From Nymphaea colorata (Eukaryota; Streptophyta; Magnoliopsida; Nymphaeales; Nymphaeaceae): DNA of 64,000 nt. Positions 9,462 to 19,428 of the stretch are shown here, piece by piece (position 1 is the stretch's first letter; each line of letters begins with the position of its first letter). The position numbers and the translations under genes were made by a program. The notes under the pieces are model-generated. The model ran no database searches. It was not told where the DNA came from and worked only from the letters and a program-made list of their open reading frames with translations. The stretch is from the NCBI RefSeq assembly GCF_008831285.2, contig NC_045146.1, forward strand, positions 7,452,972-7,516,971, written 5' to 3'.

Positions 9462-11512
9462 GATCCATCCCTCTTAGATGGAGCCTGTCCCCAGGCTCCT
9501 ACAGCGGGGTACCTTCCGGCAAGTTCGTTGGCGTCCTCCCAGGTAGGACCCCATTCGCGGCCATCCCACTCTACAAGATACTCCCGGCGGAGCTCCCCGT
9601 CGCGTCGCACCCGGCGGCTACGTAGCAACCTCTGTGGCAGGGCGGGCTCGTCCGGGGCCTCTTCACTAGCCGTGGGCGGGGCTCCATGGTGCGGCTTGAG
9701 CCTCCCCACGTGGAAAACTGGATGTACACGGGGGTGGGCTGGTAGCGCCAAACGGTAGGCGGCCTTGCCATGGCACGCCTCAACTCGGTAGGGGCCATAG
9801 TACCTAGGCAGCAATTCGGAATATAGTCTGCCGAATAGGGTCTTCTGCCCCCTAGGTAGACGCTTGAGCCACGCCCAATCTCCCACACTGAACTGTCGCT
9901 CGGCCCGCCCTTTGTTGTGCTGGTGCTGCATGCGGCTGCGTGCTCTCTCCAAGTTGGTGCGAAGCACCCTCAAAACCTCATCACGGTCGCACAAAGTGCG
10001 CTCAAGATCCTCCTCGCCCGTTAGGCCCGGCTCGTAGCTCCTCAACGTGGGCGGGGGTCGCCCGTAGACCGCCTGGAAGGGAGTCATCCCTATCGAAGAA
10101 TGGGGGCTGGTATTGTAAGCCCACTCGCACCATGAGAGGTACCTGACCCAAGTAGATGGCCTATGCTCAGAAAAGCTCTGTAAGTAGGTCTCTATGGTGC
10201 GGTTCACCACCTCCATCTGTCCGTCGGTCTGGGGGTGGTGGGCTGAACTGAAAAGCACCTTAGTGCCGGCTAACCGCGTGTATTTCCTCCAGAAGTCACT
10301 GATGAATACACTGTCTCTGTCACATACCATCGTGCGGGGCATCCCGTGATGTCTCCCAACCCACTCTTGGTATGTCTCCGTGACAAGTCGGACTGAATAT
10401 AGGCGCGGCAAGGCAGCGAAGTGGCCGTGCTTGGTGAGCCTGTCCACCACAACTAGGATGGCCTCCTTCCCGTCTGAGCGAGGGAGGGCGTCTATGAAAT
10501 CCATGGAGACGTCCTCCCATGGCCGGTGTGGAATCGGCAAGGGGCAAAGATGCCCCGGGGTCTTCGCGGCCTCGTACTTCTCACGCTGGCATACCGGGCA
10601 GTTCTTGACAAAGTGGGCTACATCTGTCTTGAGCCCCTTCCACCAGAAATCGGCGGCCACTCTAGCTCGAGTCTTCTCCTGTCCCTCGTGGCCCATGGCG
10701 GGCAGATCGTGGTGATGACGAATGAGCTCCTGGCATAGTGGGTGCCCCCGAGGAAGGACGACCTTGCCTTCCTTGTAGAGGAGGCCTTCTCCGGCTGAAT
10801 ACAACGGAATGCTGCCCGGGTTAGTCTGCACCGAGGATAAGAGGAGCCGAAGGGTCTCATCCTCCTTCTGAGCCACCCGTATGCTGTCCCAAAGGCGAGT
10901 AGTAGGGGCTGATATGGCAAAGAGCGCCTCGGGAACTCGTGATAAAGCATCTGCCGCGGAATTGTCGACTCCTCTCTTATACTCTATGCAAAAGTCGTAG
11001 CACAAAAGCCGTGCTATCCACCTCTGCTGAGTGGGGGTGGATATTCGTTGGGCCAGCAAATACTTCAGGATGACGTGGTCGGTCCTTACCACGAAGCGCT
11101 GCCCAATGAGGTATGGTCGCCATTTCTCTACGGCGACAACGATCGCTAGCATCTCCCGCTCGTAAGTAGAGAACCGGTTGGTGCGCCGATTGAGAGCCTT
11201 GCTAATGTAGGCAATGGGATGCCTATCCTGACTGAGTACTGCCCATATTCCAGCCTCGCACGCATCGGTCTCCACTATGAAAGTCTTGGAGAAATCCAGC
11301 AGGGATAGTACTGGAGCGGTGGTCATGGCCACTTTAAGCCTCTCAAATGCCCCTCTTGCTTCCTCGGTCCACTCCCAACCTCCCTTTTGAAGCATCCGTG
11401 TGAGAGGAGAAGCAATGTGCCCGTAGTGCCTCACAAACCGGCGGTAATACCCGGTGAGCCCGAGAAATCTCCTCATCTCTCGAGGAGATCTAAGAATAGG
11501 CCAATCAACCAT
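8942..11512 (-). pseudogene. Element C pol: RT end, RNase H, integrase, chromodomain, LTR-encoded tail (856 codons open)
   Basis: The open frame starts in the last RT block (MVDWPILRSP...FLGLTGYYRRFV). RNase H follows with VETDACEAGIWAVLSQD, FSTYEREMLAIV, RTDH and SAADALSR. The integrase HHCC finger is HHHDLPAMGH...NCPVCQREK. The core carries all three acidic residues in SMDFIDALP, VCDRDSVF and HHPQTDGQMEVVNR. The module YYGPYRV...HPVFHVGRLKPH comes next, then a chromodomain (YLVEWDGREWGPTWEDANEL). After SKRDGSD the frame crosses the polypurine tract and continues about 170 residues in the 3' LTR as a Gly/Ala/Arg/Asp-rich tail ending at 8942. The ATG at 11512 is internal to RT, not a natural start. 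RNase H and integrase keep their key residues, but the protein lacks the RT catalytic region. Confidence 0.92.
9462..9475 (-). other. Element C polypurine tract
   Basis: On the - strand, AAGAGGGATGGATC directly precedes the 3' LTR start (TGATACGG). It overlaps the pol coding frame, where it encodes K-R-D-G-S. Confidence 0.8.
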
Positions 11513-12991
11513 GACCTCGTGTAGGCACGCCGGGACTGGCTGGCCGATGGTAAGCGACCAGCCTTCGTATCTTTTCCTCTATCTTATTGGTCCTTTTGTA
11601 GCACTCTTTCAACCGTTGTGGCCGGTCGGTCATCAACTCTAACTTGATGTCCTCTCGAAGTCCCCCAATGAAACTAGAGATGAGGGCCCCTTCAGGCCAC
11701 GCGTGTACCATACTAGATAGATCTTCAAATTGGGCTTGGTAGTCCTTCATGGTCCCCTTTTGGTACAACGCCTTGAGTTCAATCTCATAATCATGGAAGG
11801 CGGACTCCCCAAAGCGATCTAAGACCTCTTGTACCAATTCTTCCTAAGGAGGCTTGGGTAGCCCCTATAATTCCAATTATAACATCTCATGGCCTCCCCT
11901 TCGAAGTGGAAAACAACAATAGAGACCCACAAATCCCTTGGAACTTGCTGACATAAGAAGTACTGGTGGGTCTTGTAAGTCCATTCTTGTGCGTCGTGCC
12001 CACCGAATTTCGAGAAGTCAAGGCGCATCCAAGGCATGGCGCGGAATCGGTCCTCGCGCGGGTCATCTCTAAATGGATTGAGGTTGACGCGCCCGTAGAG
12101 GGGCTGTCGTCAGTGGCCATGGCGAGGAGGGGCCTCTCGGGGCGAGTCAAGGCCTGCCAAGTCGCCGGGATACTCCTGCAAAGGCTCGGGTGGAGCTCCC
12201 ACCCCAAAGCGCGGAGGTGGCTCATCAAACGGTATAACGCCCTGTCTCCATCTTTCTGCCCGAATCTGGTCGTGTCCTCAAAAAATCCCTCTACCAGCAT
12301 GCTGCCCGAAACGTGGTGGCTGTCGCTCGGGAGGAACCTGTTCATACTGCCCCGGGTCTCGCTGTCCGTAGTCCCCTCTATCGAATGTTCTAGCCGAAAC
12401 TCCACCGGTTTGGTACGCCTCGTTGCTTCTCGCACCCGGCAATCTCCCCATTTCTTCCTTATCCGCGGGGATATCCGTATTGGCCCAGCTCTTGGGGTCG
12501 GGCGGAGTCAAGTGATGGCTCCCCCGACTCTCAGCTGGCCACCCAAGCGAGTAGTCCCCTGGTCGGTCTTGGGCTCGGGAGGGAATGTGAGGTCCCCTTA
12601 GTCCCATATTCGGGTCCCTTTGGGAGGTCTCTCCAAAATCGTAGTGGCCTCGCCTAATCCCTCTTCCGTCAGGGTTAGGGTCGTCTCTAGCCCATTGGCT
12701 GGTTGCCTCGAGATGGTCTACCCTATCCCTCACTTGCCTTAGGGCTGCTCCCACGTCGGCCCCTAAGCGGTTCACCATTTGGTTCATATTTTCTTGGAAC
12801 ATCAACCCGAATACTTCGAACTGTTGGTTGAGTTCCGACCTCCACATGCTTAGATCTTGGTTAGGCACTCGGGAGGAGTAGGTCTCCCCCCGCGGTGCTC
12901 GTTCGGCCCCACCTTGGACGGTCATACACTCTTCTTGCGCCTCGGTATCCTCGGCAACCATCAGCGCCTTATCTTTGGCGCCCTTAGCCAT
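11505..12991 (-). pseudogene. Element C gag
   Basis: The frame opens at ATG 12991 with a charged N-terminus and a helical segment (MWRSELNQQFEVFGLMFQEN, MNQMVNRLGADVG). It continues to an in-frame TGA near 12278 and another near 12107, both where an Arg CGA codon is plausible. The capsid-like core follows: MRLDFSKFGGHDAQEWTYKT, HQYFL, FHFEGEAMRCYNW. After a one-base frameshift near 11850 it continues with VQEVLDRFGESAFHDYEIEL, GTMKDYQAQFEDLSS and FIGGLREDIKLEL. That is the usual gag order for plant Ty3/gypsy. It ends at 11505 shortly after VAYHRPASPGVPTR, before any CCHC zinc knuckle, because the next 1.5 kb or more of the normal element is missing. Confidence 0.85.
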
Positions 12992-15610
12992 GGCGCGCGC
13001 TACTCAGCATCGCGGTGTGGCTGGACTGTCTGCCCGCACTGCTCTGCCCGGACTGGCGTCTACAAGCTGTCCGACTGCTCTAACCTGGCCGAACGTCGTC
13101 CACACAACTGCCAACTGTCGGCTGAGCTAAGACTGCGGTCTGCCCACTGCCGGGTATCACAAGGATGCTGCTCCTACCTCTTGTGGACGGCTGTACAAGG
13201 GTTCCCGGCCTGACAAAGGCCCTAGCTTCCCCAGAGGAGTACAAATCCCAGCCCAATCCTCACAACAAAACTCTCAAGAGCAAAGGTGGCTTTAATGATT
13301 ACAAATGCATTCGATACATGGATAAAACCTATCCCAGCTCACTCAACAATCCATGCCTAGAACGTACAAACCATGCCTCTCTTGCCCTTAGGTAGGTCTT
13401 TCCACTGCCGGGCTGTGTCCCGTGCAAGGTGCACAAGGAGGAGCCCAAGCCAGGGGTGCGGGTGGCAGGGATAAAGCAAATACAACCTCCCTCGCAACTA
13501 TAGGGTGAGGCGAAGGGAACCTGGTCACGGGACCGGCAGCTTGGCTGCACCCCCATATTCAGCAGCCTCGATTCGTCGACGAGTGGCGCCTCCTAGTGGT
13601 GCGGCTGCACTTCGCTCCTTGACAAAGAAAACGAGGCAGCGATAGTTACTAAAAAGATTTAATAGCAACTCAAGGGGAGAAGGAGATGCACGTCACCGTG
13701 AGCTCGAAAACCCCTAAGTGCTGAAGCGTGTAGGGGGAAGCAATCGCTGGAATGGCGCCAGCGAACACCCTTCCTTCTCCCACGTCCAGCCCAGTCGAAG
13801 TGGCTAGCTGGACCTCCTCCTCGGCTAAGGCGAGTGGCTCCTAGGATCAGCTCGTCGGGAGGATGGCTCATTGTCGTGCAGCTCAGCCCAGCAAAGGAAA
13901 GACAGGAGCAGTCAAGAACAGTTCAGTAATATGAGCAAGTAAAAGAGATGCTTGGAAATTTCACCGGGAGAAGATGTAAGCGGGGTGAGGCAATCGCCGG
14001 AAGCGCCGGCGGACGCGTATTCTCCTTGCAGCCTTAGTGAAGCAGGGATCGAGTAGACGGTGCAACTCAGGACCTTCGTGCAGTCGAGGCCCTGTATCTC
14101 CCTGACTAGGCGTCCAAAAATCTTTAAAATGGTACTGAAAAATTCTTAAGATCTGTAGCTTTCCAGAGGTACCAAGATCTCCAGCTGCTTCAAAATACAG
14201 AAGGATTCGGAGCTGGGAGAAGTGACGCCTCAGCTCAGCCCCTTCAGTCGAATTACAGGTTTAGAACAGGCTTCAGGCAGCTTCCCAGACCAGTCCCTAG
14301 TTAAAATTCATTATCTCCCAGCTCCAACGTCCAAAACTCCTCAAACCAAAACTGAAAAATTTTAGAGATCCAGGGCTTTCCAGAGGTACCAAGATCTCTA
14401 GCTGCCTCATAGTACAGAGAAAATCGGAGCTGAGGAAAGTGACGCCTCAGCCGCTTGACTCAGGCGTGTTCCAGTGCTCTATCAGTCCAGAAAAGAGGCT
14501 CCGACCAACCTCCACTCAAAAATTTGCTCTGGTTCACCCTTAAGTCCAAAAATGCTGAAAATTGACTGCCAGAAAATAGAAACGTAGCGGATCCAACGTA
14601 CCTAGAACCACTGAAATCCGACCTCGGAGCTGGCAGCGCCGATCGCCAGAAGTCGGGGTAGCTTCTGGAAAAACTGATAACTGAGAACAGCTTTCGGGTG
14701 GTGTCCGGGGCTCTGATTCGTGTGATGGAGTCCGAGACACGACGGACACGTCGTCGCCTCAGTTCAAATCGTCAGGACACGTGCTGTGCGGGACACCGTG
14801 TCCTCGGAATCGGATGCAAGGCGGGACTCGTAGCGGGACACGGCGGGACACAGTCGAGATGTGATGCTGGACTCGACGGGATTCGCGTGTCTCTGCGTAC
14901 CGCCCTCGTTCTGGACACGAAACCGGGACTCGTCGCCGGGGACCGAAGAACACGGCGGAATCTCGGTGGAATATTTCACCGAGATCGTCGTTTTCGCTGG
15001 AAAATTCTGTCCGCGCCGGAAAACTTCGAAAAATCATCGGTGATGTTCAAATCGAGATTCCGACGCCGTTCCTTGACCAAATTCGATGATCCAAGGCTCG
15101 ATCTGCTCGGAATTGAGTCAAGACTCCTCGGGTATACTCATCCACACGAATTAATCCGTAGAACAACCGGAATCAGCACCGGAAATGGGGAAAACAGTAA
15201 AGGCAGATTCAAATGCAAAGGAAATACGAGTTTAGATTGAGGGAAACTGTGGGGAATGCACTAACCGAGAAGGGATCAATCTTTTCGGGATTGATCGGCC
15301 GCTGGACAGTGAGAAATCCCCATCACATTTGCTTGAAATCTGCCGAAACTCGTTAGAGAGGGGAAAGACGTCGGAAAACGCAGAGTGCCTTCAAAAATTC
15401 GTAGCTCGCTCTAGGAAGCTCCCAAAATCGTCAGAAAAATCCACAGCGCTCCCAAGATGTAGACGAAGGCAATGGGTTGAAGCTCGACAGCTGAAACCCT
15501 TCCAGAATACAATGCCTCTGATCTGAACAGCGCTCTTCCTCTCGGTCTCCTGTCTTCGGTGGTCCAGCGATAGTAGCTTGGAGGATTCGATTTCCCCTGG
15601 CCGTGCGACA
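12992..15610 (-). other. Element C long untranslated leader
   Basis: About 2.6 kb separates the primer site from the gag ATG. Most plant chromoviruses have a leader of a few hundred bases. No protein family is recognised. It holds a diverged tandem repeat (14110-14465), a stretch dense in GGACAC motifs (about 14700-14930) and GC-rich blocks with recurring CGCCGG-type words around 13740-14030. It may include unrelated inserted sequence, for example around 13000-13550, but no clear ends were found. Confidence 0.6.
14110..14465. repeat. Two-unit tandem repeat of about 218 bp in the element C leader
   Basis: Units starting at 14110 and 14328 share CGTCCAAAA, ACTGAAAAATT, TTTCCAGAGGTACCAAGATC and AGTGACGCCTCAGC in the same order. 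A weaker third unit may follow from about 14545 (AAGTCCAAAAATGCTGAAAA). Confidence 0.75.
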
Positions 15611-15622
15611 GCTCTGATACCA
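15611..15622 (-). other. Element C primer binding site (initiator tRNA-Met)
   Basis: GCTCTGATACCA on the + strand is the reverse complement of TGGTATCAGAGC. It lies three bases inside the 5' LTR boundary at 15626 and fixes the - orientation of C. Confidence 0.93.
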
Positions 15623-15625
15623 GTT

Positions 15626-16982
15626 TGTTGGAGCCCATGGCCGGGAGGGATGCCGGAGGCCACTGACCGCGCTCCTAAACGCCCAGAATCTCGCTCGGAG
15701 GGGGAGAAGTTCAATGGAACAGTAACCGGCTATGTGGGAACGGCGACGAGCAGGGAGGATGCGCAAGGACAGGGAGGCTAACGGTGGGATTTGCAGGCGG
15801 TTTAGACGTCAGGTGGATGAAATGGAAGCGACGGGAGGCATGGGCAGCGATCGGTGGAGTCTCCTCAACCCGGGATGGGCTTCATGCCAAGGAGAGCTCG
15901 TTGAAGGCAGCCATGGAAGCTGGAATGGAGCAGACGCAGGGAGAAGAAGGGGAAGAAGAAAGCATCGATCTCATTGATGAAATGAGACGAAATCCAAGGG
16001 GGCTGCCGCCGGGAATGTCGTCCGGCGACCTTTTGAGTATGAAGGTCCAGGGATGACCCTCTTGGGATTCTTCTCTCAAAACATGAAGCTCAACAATGGC
16101 TGCCTCCCCCCTTATGAAGGAGGAGGACGATGGCCCAACGGCCTCCCATGGCTCGCGTGGAAGATGGCCGACCAAGGACCCGGTTCGACAGTCTTGTTGA
16201 ACCGGGTCGGGGGTGGTGAGTCGACCCGGGTCTTTAAGAGACCCGGGTCCCAAAACCGAGTCAAGAAATGCTGGTCCGGACCCCAGTCCGAATCCCCCCA
16301 AAAGTCCGTGCCCTGATCCATAAGTCTGCGCATGGATCTGGGTCTACAAAAATAACGGGCCAACCCGCCTCACAAGTCCGGACCCGTGTCCAGTTATTCC
16401 CAAAGTGTCCCCCTGTACAGTGTCAAGTTCCCCTCGTCGTGTCAGACGTCACACTGGAGGCGTGTCCCGTCAAAAGGACACGCGTGTCCCGCTGGAGCTC
16501 CTTCTGGTTGGGGCCTGTCCGTCGTTGCGGCGCCTTCTCGGCCAGGTGCTGCCGAGTCTCCTCGTCCGCTCGCTGCCGGGTCGCATGGTGGATCGTGCGC
16601 AGGACTGTCGGCCAGCCCGTCGGGCGCTCGGTTGTCACTCGTCCTTGGCCGCTGGTCAACCAGGCAGCGCCCGTCCGTGTTGCCGCTCCTCTCAGTCTCT
16701 TCTGCCTTTGCCCCTGCCCGGGCGATGCAGGCTAAACCTCCCGAGGCGTTCGCCCCCACGTGGCGCGCCCTCTACCGGCCTGTGGGGCTAACCTCCCGCG
16801 GCTGTCTCTCGGCGGTGCCCAGCTCTTGCCTTGGGTCGGAAGCCTCCCTCTGACCTGCTCCAAGGTAATCACTCCCGCCTCCTGACGCGTGGCCCTCCTT
16901 GGCCGTTGGCTTTGCGTGGCCTTCCGCCCTCTCGGTGCCGGCTGCGGTCCTCATCCTGGACGCCGACGGATGGGCCGTATCA
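15626..16982 (-). repeat. Element C 5' LTR
   Basis: It matches the 3' LTR. Relative to that copy it has about 20-25 extra bases near 16776-16800, which break the frame that continues pol in the 3' LTR. It also has a 6-bp shorter C-run near 16295. Confidence 0.92.
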
Positions 16983-18818
16983 CGTGGGGAGGCTGCCACC
17001 GATGGACTGATTCCAGTGAATGTTGCCCTAGCGCCGCCACAAAATCTCGCAACTTAGGTCAAGGGTTGTAACTCCTTTGTTCTTACTCGGATCTTACCCA
17101 AACTCAGTGAGTACACTCCTCGGAATAGGGTGACACTAGCTAGCTAAGTCACACCTTCCAATCTATCATTGGTGGCCGGTAAAGTAAACTTGAACAGCTG
17201 CCTCCCACGCGGTAAGAATCAGTCTGGCTGAAAGTTGATAACAGTCCATGTGCAGCCGGATTGCTTCAGATGCTCTCCAAACCTCGCTGCCAATAATAGG
17301 GTATGAATGAATAACAATGCGGATGAGAGATCGCTTTATCAAACTTAGAGATCAGCTACCAAGGAACCTGATGTTAGACCACCACTAATAGTGATAGAAT
17401 GCGCCGACTCCTAAAAAACCTCTCAACCTTGTTCGATCCAAGATCTAAGATGAAATCACTGATCCTCACTTTCGTTAGGCCATTCTTGATGGAATTGATC
17501 ATGGGTCAGCGATGCTAGATCGTCCGGATCTACAAAAAGAACCTTCAAAACAACTGCCTCCCTTTTGTCGAAATCAGCCTCTAAACTCCTCCGGGGTTGA
17601 GGAGAATGCACCAATAATCAAACTTGAGCTTGCTGGTTGGGACGATCGTAATTTGGTACTCCGGTAGCGGTTTCCAGTCACCGCTCCTCTAGAACTCCAA
17701 ATCGTAGTCACGTTCAGTAGTAGGGGATAATCGTGAATCAGAAAATGAGGAAGAAGAAGGTAGATGGGCCGTCAGCATTGAGAAGAGAAATCCGACAGCA
17801 GCCGGTCATGAGAATCCCATGCGGTGAAGAGAGACAATCATCTTGAACTTTTTATTCCATAATGAATGTCTAGGGTTTCTCCTTATTTACAAAGCTTACA
17901 TAGTCTTAAAGTGTCTCGGTTCTCTAAGCTCTAATCCGAGACGGTACAAACAAAGCAACTAAACAAAGAATAAAACATAAGTAAATGGGAGCCCATATTT
18001 GATCTTGTCTCGCCCGCTCCAAGAGTCTTGGACTTGTGGGTTCGAGGGAAAACTCGTCTGGGTTCCGCCCAGACTCGTCTAGATGTGATAAGCCTTGCGG
18101 CCTGCATCCGCCTAGGTTCACCTTAGGCTGCTAGGTTCAGCCGTCGCACTTGCCTAGGTTGCCCTAGGCTGCCTTCGTCCATCTTGGGATCAGTCTCGGC
18201 ATCTAGTTTGGCTTGATCTAAACTGGGTCTTAGTCCTTCTTCACCACACTGAGTCTTCTACTCGGCCTCGTTTGGATGCTTTCTTGCTCGGACCTATCCT
18301 TGACTCCTCAGCCTCTGCAGTTGTCTCATGATGTCTCAGGCTATCAAAGTTAGCCGCACTTTGAAACTCGTCACACCCACCAACTATTCTGCCCACCTCC
18401 TTAGCCTCCTTTAGCCTAACATAGCCTTCGACAACTAACCCCGCACTACTGCTGGTGGCTTACGACGCTCCTGGCCTTGGTTGTTGCCTTTGGTCTGCCT
18501 TGCTCGACTTCTTACGACCTCGTCCTCGGTCATCCTCGGCTTGTCGCTCGTCGGTTGCGCTCGGCAGTGCCCTAGCCTTCATCAGCACGCCTGCCTCCCT
18601 TGCGGCCGAATGCCCTTCATTTTCGACAGCTCCCTCAGCTCTGCCTATGCTCTCGGTGCTTCTTGTCCAGGTCAGCCTCACTTGACACTAGTCTTTTCAA
18701 CTTGTCAGGCAGTATGTGACGCACCCAACTACAGCCTACACCTTCGGCCTGTTCTGCTCGGGTGCCCTTGGCCATGTTGTTGGTTGTCCTCAGCATTGTC
18801 CCAAGTAGAATCATATCA
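16983..18818 (-). other. Element B, right-hand part
   Basis: This is the continuation of B after C. It has no recognised protein. A 65-codon frame at 17924-18121 (-) and overlapping frames at 18455-18954 show no motif. TTTTTATTCCATAATGAATG at about 17849 reads on the - strand like an LTR R region downstream of TGTAAATAAGG. A right target copy of C (CGTGG) lies at 16983-16987. Confidence 0.55.
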
Positions 18819-19423
18819 GGAACCTTGTTGGCAAAAGGGGCACCAGCCCCTCAACACGTGGCTCTCCTGTGGAGTGATGGTAGGGACATTTGGTAGCATT
18901 GGATGGAAGGAATTCGAATGTGGTTCCTTAGAGAAAACAAATGTTACTAGATGACAATCGGGCAACGATGCCAGGCCACACCTAGCAGTTGCAGGTCGAG
19001 GGAACATGTCAGATGACGGCCTTGCAGCCAGATGGCTTGCGGGCAGCAATGCCCGTGGCCAACCACTCGCTCGACGTGGGTAGCAGTTTCTAGATGGGTG
19101 GCCGACGGGCGGTTGTAGCCCACGAACACATTTGAATCTTGACGGGATAATTTTACCGCCTTAGTTTTTGAATTTGAACTATGTAATAGCTCTAGCCGAG
19201 TACTTAAACTGAGTTGCGCTGTATATAGACAGATCACATGTAATTGCTTTGAGTCTTTGCAAATTTTGCTTGATAAGAAAAGACTAATTCCTCGACTTGA
19301 GGCAAAGGTTGGTTGTCCCTTATTCCTTAAGTTTCTATACAGGTGGTAATTTGGCTGGTAAGTCTAGTGTGCAGACTTACGTCATGTAGGTGACGAACGA
19401 AAGAAAAATTCATCCTTGTAACA
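18819..19423 (+). repeat. Element A 3' LTR, second part (preceded by B target copy GGAAC)
   Basis: After the second GGAAC (18819-18823) the sequence follows A's 5' LTR from 1780. Shared blocks include GGCACCAGCCCCTCAACA, GGAAGGAATTCGAATGTGG and TTGCTTTGAGTCTTTG. It ends CTTGTAACA at 19423. Confidence 0.92.
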
Positions 19424-19428
19424 ATTAC
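19424..19428. repeat. Target site duplication of element A, right copy (ATTAC)
   Basis: ATTAC here matches 1505-1509. Removing element A and one copy restores the LINE reading frame. Confidence 0.9.

Larger units (their letters stand above)
8122..16982 (-). mobile_element. Element C: Ty3/gypsy chromovirus, internally deleted
   Basis: This is an 8.86-kb LTR retrotransposon on the - strand. LTRs of 1340 bp (8122-9461) and 1357 bp (15626-16982) are near-identical by eye. Both start TGTTGGAG and end CGTATCA on the + strand. The primer site lies at 15611-15622 and the polypurine tract at 9462-9475. The internal order on the - strand is a 2.6-kb leader, gag (12991 to 11505), a deletion, then the end of RT, RNase H, integrase and chromodomain (11512 to 8942). 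Without protease and the RT catalytic core the element is not autonomous, though it could have been mobilised by a relative. Confidence 0.93.
6931..18818 (-). mobile_element. Element B: LTR-type insertion (solo LTR or non-autonomous element), itself interrupted by C
   Basis: B starts TGATAGGAAC and ends AATCATATCA, so the ends form the inverted pair TGATA/TATCA typical of LTR termini. A 5-bp duplication GGAAC flanks it. Its own sequence is 6931-8121 plus 16983-18818, about 3.03 kb. I see no second LTR within it, no primer site and no gag or pol motif. A solo LTR left by recombination, or a large non-coding LTR-type element, fits best. On the - strand, a TATA-like AT-rich stretch (around 17885-17900) lies just upstream of a run resembling an LTR transcript start, with ATGGAATAAAAAG nearby. 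The - orientation is an inference from that. Confidence 0.75.
1510..19423 (+). mobile_element. Element A: decayed Ty3/gypsy chromovirus, interrupted by B and C
   Basis: Element A is a full LTR retrotransposon with LTRs of about 0.85 kb and about 4.3 kb of internal DNA. Its order is 5' LTR, primer binding site, gag, protease, RT, RNase H, integrase, chromodomain-like tail, polypurine stretch and 3' LTR. The 3' LTR is split by an 11,888-bp insertion at 6931-18818. ATTAC flanks the whole unit. All coding parts carry stops and frameshifts. Protease-RT-RNase H-integrase order places it in Ty3/gypsy, and the C-terminal chromodomain-like block places it among chromoviruses. The two LTRs have diverged visibly more than those of element C, in keeping with A being the older host. 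Confidence 0.9.

Noticed and set aside
8549-9758. Several overlapping + strand frames of 100-237 codons
   Set aside because: They lie opposite the pol frame and LTR of element C. The - strand carries recognisable integrase, chromodomain and LTR signals.
15732-16853. Overlapping + and - strand frames in the second GC-rich block
   Set aside because: They are the LTR copies of the frames at 8.2-9.5 kb, without independent evidence of coding.
6931-18818. Element B as a small complete LTR element with two LTRs
   Set aside because: The first few hundred bases of 6931-8121 and the last of 16983-18818 show no direct similarity, and no primer site is present.
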